Assembly (NCBI GenBank): GCA_025358395.1 | Contig: JANYJT010000206.1 | Location: 1 to 54,212 of the forward strand | DNA: 54,212 bases | Source of the DNA: Bacteroidia bacterium | GTDB taxonomy: Bacteria; Bacteroidota; Bacteroidia; Bacteroidales; Prolixibacteraceae | Reading direction: 5' to 3' | Part shown: in pieces, positions 45,641-52,251 of the stretch | How positions within the stretch are numbered: position 1 is the stretch's first letter | Layout of the letters: the number at the start of each line of letters is the position of its first letter | Made by a program: the position numbers and the translations under genes | Notes under the pieces: generated by a model | What the model was told of the DNA's origin: nothing | Seen by the model: only the letters and a program-made list of their open reading frames with translations | Database searches by the model: none

Positions 45641-48067
45641 TTATCCCTGGCTAAGTTGTTTCTTGGGTAATACTCCCATTACCTTTTCAACTGCAAGTAA
45701 TTCAACACCATTTAAAATGAAGTAAATCTTGTTATCAGTAAGTTTTTGAAATTCTGCCAAGGCATCTTTGTCTGCGGACGACCATGCCCTATTGGAACGA
45801 CAAATAAGGATCGATAGGTTCGCATTATTGAACAGTCCGGTAGGGTAGGGGTATAATAATACCGGAGGTAATTCGATAAAAACGTAATCAGGGACAAAAG
45901 ATATTTGGCAATTGTGTTGTTCAAGAATTTCCGGATAATTCTTTGCTGAATAATACAACTCATCTGGTTCAAAATGAAAATAATCTTCTCTGGCCATTTT
46001 ATTCTCAGGATAATTCAAGAATCGGTGATTGACATTAATTCTATTATCAGGATAACCAAGTAACCAATTAATGACAGAAAATCGCCCAGGTTTATTTCCT
46101 TTACCATTTTCAGAAATACCTGCAAAATCGAAATCTTTTGTTGTTTTATGTGAAATTTCGATATGAAGCACCTTATTTGCTTCTCCTCGTAATTTATTAA
46201 TCAGATTCGAAGCTATAACCGATTTACCTTCTTGATTTAATGTACTGAAAATGAGAATTGTTTTTGGCTTCTTCGTGTTTGATTGGCCATTCAGATTGAA
46301 TTTCAAGTTCTGCAAAGCCATTCCCACCATTCTGTTGCAAATGAATTCAAGATCAACTTTCTTTGATTTAAGAAGTATCTTTGGAAATAAGGTCATGAAA
46401 GGAATGTTTAGAATCTTTGAAGCATTTGACTTGTTTTTCAAAGTATTATCAATATATTCCATAACGAAAATATAAGACAATACGATTAAAAAGCCAAAAA
46501 GTGCTGCTGAAATGATCAATAATTTCCTTTTATTAGGAACTGGATTCGAAGGAAAAAACGCTAAATCAATGGGTTTAATTGTTGCAGCCAGCTCATTGTC
46601 TTGCATTTTGAGTCTGGCCTGATTCAACCCATGCAAATTTTCGAGATATTCTTGTTCGGCCACCGAAATTTCACGTTCAATCCTTTTGATATTGGAACCT
46701 GCAGGAACCAGGGATTCATATCTGTTCCTGAAATCCTTAATTCTGGTAGAAAGAACGTCAATCTCTGCTTTCAGATTTTCAGCTTCAATTACGTTAGAAA
46801 TCCAATCAGTCAAAATAGCTGAAATTGGTACTCCGCTTATTGAATTTGAACTTGAAGACAGCTCCGAGACGGATTGTTTGATCTCTTCTTTAAGTTTTTC
46901 TGCCTGTTGGTTTAATCCGGCTAGAGTTTTTGAATCACTGTTTGAACCGGACACGGTAGATTCAGCAGAAGCAATTTTATAATTGATAATCCCCAGTTGA
47001 TTTCTTTTATCCAGAATTTTTTCACTGATTGTTTGTACTATTTGCTGATTACCCATTTTTTCTTCCAATCTTTTGATAACAGCGTTATGTCCAGCCAAGC
47101 TGGCCTTTTTATTGTTAAATTCAGATTCGAGTTGTTCCTTTTCTATTGCAATAGATTTACTTTGCTCATTGAAATTGACAAGATTATTCTTTTTATTAAA
47201 GTCAAGCAAGTTTTCTTCCCCCTTACTCAATTTTGAAGTAGCCTGGTCTAGTTTAAATTCAAAATACTTGACTACAGCATCTGAACGGTTTTCTTTAAAC
47301 TTTCTAAAATTTTTGATTGAAACTTCAGTTAATATCTGCAGCGTAACCTGGCTGAGCGCAGGATCATCAGACTGGAACTTTATGTCCAATAAATCGCTTT
47401 CGTTAAGTCTTTTGGCATTAATATTAGAAAGTGCGGCCAACGAAAAGTTGGGATTTGTTGAATTTATTAGTTTTGATACATAATTTGTATCATTAGAATT
47501 GCACAATTCAGTCAGTTTCGTCACAGTTAGCTCATAATCAGCTGCAGTGATATTTATTGGCAAAGTATATTTGTATTCAGTATCTGATTTATTCAGGTTT
47601 GAAAACGAGAATTTTTTCGTTGAATCTACTTGACTAGTCACCAATGTATCTATTTTTTCATCAGCTCTTTTTAGAATGGTTTTAGGTTCCTTAACAACCA
47701 ATGACTTTACATATTCAGGAATAGTTTGATTAAACTTCCCCAATGACGGGGTTAAAGTAACTTGATTAGATTGTGAGAGAATTAAATGTCTGGTTAATAG
47801 CCTAATCGCAACTTCCTGCTGTGTTTCTCTGGACTTAATTACCGTTATTAAATTGTCGAAGGCTGTATTTGAATCGTTATAGTTAATCGATTTATCTACA
47901 TCCACGCTTGAACCGGAGGCCATGCCAGTGTAAAGAGTCGTTTCTGATTCATATATGTTGATAGAATTACGGGTAAGATATCCTACAATTCCTCCCATAA
48001 AGATCGGAACGACCAATAAAAGAGCACGATGCCTTCGCAACAATCTGAAAAAATCATTGATTTCCAT
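45641..48067 (-). CDS. Wzc-like polysaccharide co-polymerase with degenerate kinase domain
   Basis: This 808-aa inner-membrane protein has a first helix (RALLLVVPIFMGGIVGYL, about 14-31), a Wzz-type periplasmic region with long coiled coils (about 270-480), a P-N-P segment before the second helix (LLIISAALFGFLIVLSYIF, about 521-540), and a cytosolic P-loop domain from about 600. The Walker A-like motif is STLNQEGKS with Lys615. However, the Walker A' aspartate-rich strand is absent (HIEISHKTT), Walker B is IELPPVL where VDTPP-like is expected, and there is no tyrosine cluster at the tail (KKQLSQG). BY-kinase activity is therefore doubtful, and it may act only as a chain-length and assembly protein. 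Its ATG overlaps the TolC-like stop by one base (TAATG). Confidence 0.88.
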   Translation of the reverse strand: MEINDFFRLLRRHRALLLVVPIFMGGIVGYLTRNSINIYESETTLYTGMASGSSVDVDKSINYNDSNTAFDNLITVIKSRETQQEVAIRLLTRHLILSQSNQVTLTPSLGKFNQTIPEYVKSLVVKEPKTILKRADEKIDTLVTSQVDSTKKFSFSNLNKSDTEYKYTLPINITAADYELTVTKLTELCNSNDTNYVSKLINSTNPNFSLAALSNINAKRLNESDLLDIKFQSDDPALSQVTLQILTEVSIKNFRKFKENRSDAVVKYFEFKLDQATSKLSKGEENLLDFNKKNNLVNFNEQSKSIAIEKEQLESEFNNKKASLAGHNAVIKRLEEKMGNQQIVQTISEKILDKRNQLGIINYKIASAESTVSGSNSDSKTLAGLNQQAEKLKEEIKQSVSELSSSSNSISGVPISAILTDWISNVIEAENLKAEIDVLSTRIKDFRNRYESLVPAGSNIKRIEREISVAEQEYLENLHGLNQARLKMQDNELAATIKPIDLAFFPSNPVPNKRKLLIISAALFGFLIVLSYIFVMEYIDNTLKNKSNASKILNIPFMTLFPKILLKSKKVDLEFICNRMVGMALQNLKFNLNGQSNTKKPKTILIFSTLNQEGKSVIASNLINKLRGEANKVLHIEISHKTTKDFDFAGISENGKGNKPGRFSVINWLLGYPDNRINVNHRFLNYPENKMAREDYFHFEPDELYYSAKNYPEILEQHNCQISFVPDYVFIELPPVLLYPYPTGLFNNANLSILICRSNRAWSSADKDALAEFQKLTDNKIYFILNGVELLAVEKVMGVLPKKQLSQG

Positions 48068-48819
48068 TATCTTGATTGTTTTAATTTAAACTTAGTTTTT
48101 GCAATTTCTTCAAGAATCAGATAAGATGTGATGAATTCACTTTTAGCGCTTTCAAAATTTACCTCTGCAATGGCTGCAAAATCCGCTATTCGGGCATATT
48201 CATTAATGGTTGTTTTACCACTATGAAAATCTGATTCACCCATCTGAACATTGATTTTGGCAGTTTCAAGGTATTTAGATCTGATTTTGAGTATTTTATG
48301 TTTTAAAACAACCTCATGATACTGTTTGATTATGGTTTGCCGGATCAAATCCCGTTGAACGCCGGCTTCGCTTACCGCCTGCTCTACCTGGGCTTTGTAA
48401 GAACCGATGGTGTTTCTACGTGTTGCGATATCAAAAAATGGAATTTTTAAGAATGCCCCTACGCCATAATTTAGTTGATTATTTCGTGTGGTTAGGCTGC
48501 CTGGGGTCACTCCCACAATAGTATTCAGAGAGAAATTATCAAATGTGCCATATCTTGCATCTGCCTGTATTCCCAAATTTTCAGTCCAACGTTTGCGTTC
48601 AGTCTTAAGATTATACTCTCTGACACTGACTAAATGGTCTTTGGCTTTTATATCCAGATTTTTGGCTAATGCAGTATCAATTATTGATTGTAACGGAGGC
48701 AGCAGGTTTTCAATTTCCTCTGCAATTATAACCGCCTCGACAGGTTCCTGGGCAAAGCTTGAAGGATGTAATGCAATCAGGACAACCATAACCTTAAAAA
48801 GACTTAATATTTGTTTCAC
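48067..48819 (-). CDS. Half-length TolC-family outer-membrane efflux-like protein
   Basis: This 250-aa protein has a signal peptide (residues 1-23, ending SSFA-QEP). The mature part resembles one TolC repeat: alternating helical stretches (LPPLQSIIDTALAKNLDIKAKDHL; VRDLIRQTIIKQYHEVVLKHKIL-like region) and a short beta-strand pair (YGVGAFLKIPFF). Typical TolC proteins have two such repeats and 430-490 residues, so this is about half size. The frame is clean, with no sign of a frameshift at either end, so I read it as a real short form. It is translationally coupled to the Wzc-like gene and probably forms part of the envelope export path. No Wza-like lipoprotein is present in the window. Confidence 0.8.
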   Translation of the reverse strand: MKQILSLFKVMVVLIALHPSSFAQEPVEAVIIAEEIENLLPPLQSIIDTALAKNLDIKAKDHLVSVREYNLKTERKRWTENLGIQADARYGTFDNFSLNTIVGVTPGSLTTRNNQLNYGVGAFLKIPFFDIATRRNTIGSYKAQVEQAVSEAGVQRDLIRQTIIKQYHEVVLKHKILKIRSKYLETAKINVQMGESDFHSGKTTINEYARIADFAAIAEVNFESAKSEFITSYLILEEIAKTKFKLKQSR

Positions 48820-48890
48820 TTGATTTAAGTTATTTAGATTAATTAATAGGATCCGAAATAATTAGTGTATACAAATATATAAAAAGTCAA

Positions 48891-50096
48891 TCATACCGTG
48901 TCCTTCTGAAAAAGGGCGGGTATAGTTCTGAGTATCAATTTTAGATCATACCAAAAGGAATATTTGTCACCAATAAAGTGATCGGCGTACTCATTGTCCA
49001 ATCTCATCCGCTCATCTTCGGACATCACACCACCTTTTCCACGAAGTTCTACTTGCCACAACCCTGTGATTCCTGCTGGTGCCAGGAATCTTTTGGATAC
49101 CAAGCCCCTGGTCAGCAGTTCTGCTTCATAAACGGGCAGTGGCCGGTTTCCGACAATAGACATATCACCCTTGATGACATTGATAAGTTGGGGCAGTTCA
49201 TCGATACTTGTGTTGCGGATGAACTTTCCAACCTTGGTGATTCGTGGATCATCTGCAATTTTGATAAAAGCAGATTTGGTTTTTGCAACCTCTCTTTTTT
49301 GCGTATTGTACCAGTAATCACATATATGTTCACTCCCAATGTGCATGATGGGTGAGCATCTCTTTCCGAGAGGTAATTTGGCACAAACTGGACAAGGTTT
49401 TGAAAAGTCTATTTCATAATGCTCTGAGGCAGTGGTATATTGATTTTTGTCCTTGGCTAGATTTTTGAGTTCTTTATCAGCTCCCGTTTGCATAGAGCGA
49501 AGTTTGTAAAAATCAAACGGTTCACGTCCGACTCTTTTTGAAATGTAATATACTCGACCTTTGGATTCTAATCGAATGGCCACAATGACGATCAAAAGAA
49601 TTGGAGACAGACAGATTAGAGCTGACGTGGCTAAAAACAGATCAAAGGCTCTTTTGGATAAGGGCATTTCATATTTTTGATCCTTAGTCTGAGCCTTTTG
49701 GTAAGTTGATGTAGCGTATTTATTTCTGTATTCCGTCAAAAATCTGATGCGTCCTATCAGGCTATCTGCTGAAGGAAGTGGTAGAACAAAGAAATCATCC
49801 ATCCCAGTCTCAACAGCCTTTCTGATAAAATCCTCTCTGAATTCGTGCGTCAATAAAATGAAGGCTACTCTGTCAAAATCTGCTCTTTCCCTCAACCATT
49901 CGTGAATCTCAATTCCACTTCCTCCAGAGATGAAGTAGTCTGAAATAACAACATCTGGTTTCTGGCCAGAATTGAGGTGCCTGATGCCTTCCAGAGCATT
50001 GGTGCACTGAAGAAAAGACACACCGGGATGATCCTGAATGCCATTTAGGCTACCTGATGACTGTCCAATATATAACAAACATAATCTTGTGTCCAT
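48891..50096 (-). CDS. Phosphoglycosyl transferase (WcaJ/PglC core) with N-terminal receiver-like domain and Cys-rich insert
   Basis: This 401-aa initiating enzyme moves a sugar phosphate from a nucleotide donor to undecaprenyl phosphate. Residues 1-125 resemble a response-regulator receiver: Asp53 is in VVISDYF, but the acidic pair is missing (LLYIGQSSG) and the KP lysine is replaced (FVLPLPS), so it is probably a pseudo-receiver. The transferase core starts at LSKRAFDL (147), with a re-entrant helix (about 152-174), KLRSMQ (198-203), the catalytic DE pair Asp299/Glu300 in TSIDELPQL, and GNRPLPVYE. Between KLRSM and DDPRIT there is an insert of about 70 residues containing Cys235, Cys238, Cys247, His252, His257 and Cys259, which looks like a metal-binding site. 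It follows a response regulator gene by 60 bases. Confidence 0.92.
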   Translation of the reverse strand: MDTRLCLLYIGQSSGSLNGIQDHPGVSFLQCTNALEGIRHLNSGQKPDVVISDYFISGGSGIEIHEWLRERADFDRVAFILLTHEFREDFIRKAVETGMDDFFVLPLPSADSLIGRIRFLTEYRNKYATSTYQKAQTKDQKYEMPLSKRAFDLFLATSALICLSPILLIVIVAIRLESKGRVYYISKRVGREPFDFYKLRSMQTGADKELKNLAKDKNQYTTASEHYEIDFSKPCPVCAKLPLGKRCSPIMHIGSEHICDYWYNTQKREVAKTKSAFIKIADDPRITKVGKFIRNTSIDELPQLINVIKGDMSIVGNRPLPVYEAELLTRGLVSKRFLAPAGITGLWQVELRGKGGVMSEDERMRLDNEYADHFIGDKYSFWYDLKLILRTIPALFQKDTV

Positions 50097-50156
50097 AATA
50101 TCAACTCCAGATTGACAAGTAAATTGAATTATGATAATTGTTTGAATTGAAAATTT

Positions 50157-50543
50157 CTACCATTTTAATGCATAATGTACAGGAAATAAATTTTTATTGA
50201 TAACCTCAGCCAGCTCTTCAGGATTGAAAGGTTTAGCTAAAAAATCCTGGGCACCCAGCCGGTAACATTTAATGCGTTCTTTGCTGCTCTCGACGCCTGA
50301 TAACATGATGACAGGAGTATGTTTGGTAAAACCTCTTTGCCGTACTTTCTCCAAAAAAAGATATCCGTCCATATTTGGCATCTGAATGTCGCAGATGATA
50401 AGGTCGGGCAGGTTGTCTTCCAACCATTCAAGAGCATCAATGCCATCGCCTTTGCTCTCGACATCATAGTTTTTTGAAAGAAAATTTTCGAGAAGCAACC
50501 GAATGCTCTTCTCATCATCAACTATTAATATCTTGTGCCTCAC
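50157..50543 (-). CDS. Single-domain response regulator (CheY-like)
   Basis: This 128-aa stand-alone receiver has every key residue: the acidic pair Asp9/Asp10 in ILIVDDE, phosphoacceptor Asp52 in IICDIQMPNMDG, Ser82 in MLSGVES and Lys104 in FLAKPF. There is no DNA-binding or enzymatic output domain, so it acts by protein-protein contact or as a phosphate sink or relay. The start is GTG at 50543; no in-frame ATG lies just upstream. It is the first gene of the long minus-strand EPS operon and precedes the receiver-bearing sugar transferase, so control of EPS initiation is a reasonable inference. Confidence 0.93.
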   Translation of the reverse strand: MRHKILIVDDEKSIRLLLENFLSKNYDVESKGDGIDALEWLEDNLPDLIICDIQMPNMDGYLFLEKVRQRGFTKHTPVIMLSGVESSKERIKCYRLGAQDFLAKPFNPEELAEVINKNLFPVHYALKW

Positions 50544-51001
50544 AATTGTATTTTTGTATTGATTATTAGGTTATTAAATGAATTTTATATCATGTTCGAT
50601 AGCAACAACATTCCTCCGCTTGGTAGATTTTCTTCCGGTTAAAACTACCAATTTATGGGTGAATAAGATTATATCTCCTTCATTCTCTTATTAACTGGAA
50701 TGGGAGGAAATTGTTCACCTAAAATAATTAAATTTTATGACACATGACACGATATTTTTACTATAAATATTAACCTTTAGCTACTCAGGATCATAAATAT
50801 TATGTTTATCAGATGGAAATTTCAGGAAAATTGGTAATGTATAAAAAGGTGCTGCCGGTGTTGAAATACCAGACGGCACCTATTAACACAATTTCGAACT
50901 GTATTAACTAACTGCGAAAAAGATAAAGAAAAGTATTCCTTGTCGCTTTGATTGAATTTTAAATAATTAATTTAGAACCAAACTAATAGTACCTTAACAT
51001 A
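50544..51001. promoter_or_regulatory. 458-bp divergent control region between the EPS operon and the esterase gene
   Basis: This AT-rich stretch has no gene seen on either strand and should hold the promoters of the 29-kb minus-strand operon and of the plus-strand esterase. TATAAA-like elements occur on the minus strand near 50585-50592, but no full TTTG/TAnnTTTG pair was found. A GC-richer imperfect hairpin lies at 50837-50862 (AGGT, 3-base bulge, GCCG; then CGGCACCT), immediately followed by AT-rich DNA. It could be a terminator of a small transcript or an RNA element. Confidence 0.35.
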
Positions 51002-52198
51002 ATGAGTAAGATTATCAAAATACTGCTTTCAGGTTCAATCTTGTTTTGTTTTTTCTGTTCTGAGGCACAAGAACAGAAAAAGTTGAAAAATGCAGCTGCG
51101 ACGATGCTTTGTCAGGGAAATTATTTCACCGAGAGTGAAGGAAAAGCTTTTCTTGAAGAGCAGAAAAAACAGTATACCACTCGAAAAGAATGGGAAAAAA
51201 GGGCTCAACTCATCCGGCAGCATATCCTCAAAGGAGCCGGGTTAGAAAAATTCCCCAAAAAATGTCCATTGAATGCCATCATTGGTGAAAAGAGGGTTTA
51301 TGATGGATATCAGGTTCAAAATGTTGCTTTTGAAAGCCTCCCGGGTGTCTTCGTAACCGGAAGTTTATATATGCCAACAAACTCGAAAGGCAAATTGCCC
51401 GGAATAATAAGTCCCCACGGACATTGGTCTAAAAAAGGGGATGTTGGGCGCTATCGACCGGATGCACAAAAACGTTTCGCGGCTTTTGCCAGGATGGGAG
51501 CCATGGTATTTGGCTACGATATGGTGGGATATGGTCAAATGGGTGAATTGGGTTGGAAACACAGCGCTCCTGAGGTGTTGAAGCTTCAGTTATGGAACAG
51601 CATCCGTTGCCTTGATTTCATTCTGGAAATGGGCGCCGATCCTGATAAGATTGCCTGCACTGGCGCTTCAGGCGGTGGAACACAGACTTTTCTGCTGACA
51701 GCTGTCGACCAGCGCGTAAAGGTATCCGTTCCTGTTGTAATGGTCTCCGCATATTTCTTTGGAGGATGTGTTTGCGAAAGCGGAATGCCGATTCACAAGG
51801 ATGTGGATTACCAGACCAACAATGTGGAGATTGCAGCCTGTGCTGCCCCCCGACCCATGTTGCTGGTTTCTGACGGTGATGACTGGACCAAAAATAATCC
51901 GGAAGTGGAACTTCCTCACCTCAAGTATATTTACCAGCTTTTCGGCAAATCCGATATGGTACAGAATGTGCACCTGCCCAATGACAAGCATGGCTACGAT
52001 CTCAATAAACGGGCTGCCGTCTATCCTTTTTTAGCCAAATACCTTGGATTGGATCTTTCCAAAGCCATGAATCCGGATGGGACAGTCAGGGAAGAAATGA
52101 TCGTCATCGAAGCGCAAAAGGCACTCTATCCTTTTGATGAAAAGCATCCCTTTCCGCCAAGCGGAATCAGGTCGAATGATCAGGTGAAATGGAACTAA
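51002..52198 (+). CDS. Secreted alpha/beta-hydrolase, acetyl-xylan-esterase/dienelactone-hydrolase-like
   Basis: This 398-aa exported protein starts with a signal peptide (IIKILLSGSILFCFFCSEAQ). The fold is an alpha/beta-hydrolase. The oxyanion region is ISPHGHW (136-142), the nucleophile elbow GASGGG has Ser223, the acid lies in VSDGDDWT (Asp291/293/294), and the histidine is His330 in NDKHGYD. The C-terminal 60 residues (SKAMNPDGTVREE) form a small lid-like tail. Homologues in polysaccharide-degradation loci are usually annotated as acetyl xylan esterases or sugar-ester hydrolases. The exact ester is unknown. It stands 53 bases upstream of a GH78 gene on the same strand, suggesting removal of acyl groups before rhamnose release. 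Confidence 0.85.
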   Translation: MSKIIKILLSGSILFCFFCSEAQEQKKLKNAAATMLCQGNYFTESEGKAFLEEQKKQYTTRKEWEKRAQLIRQHILKGAGLEKFPKKCPLNAIIGEKRVYDGYQVQNVAFESLPGVFVTGSLYMPTNSKGKLPGIISPHGHWSKKGDVGRYRPDAQKRFAAFARMGAMVFGYDMVGYGQMGELGWKHSAPEVLKLQLWNSIRCLDFILEMGADPDKIACTGASGGGTQTFLLTAVDQRVKVSVPVVMVSAYFFGGCVCESGMPIHKDVDYQTNNVEIAACAAPRPMLLVSDGDDWTKNNPEVELPHLKYIYQLFGKSDMVQNVHLPNDKHGYDLNKRAAVYPFLAKYLGLDLSKAMNPDGTVREEMIVIEAQKALYPFDEKHPFPPSGIRSNDQVKWN

Positions 52199-52251
52199 CC
52201 TGGAATAATTGAACACGATTACGATTAATCTATAACTATCACCTCTCTTTT

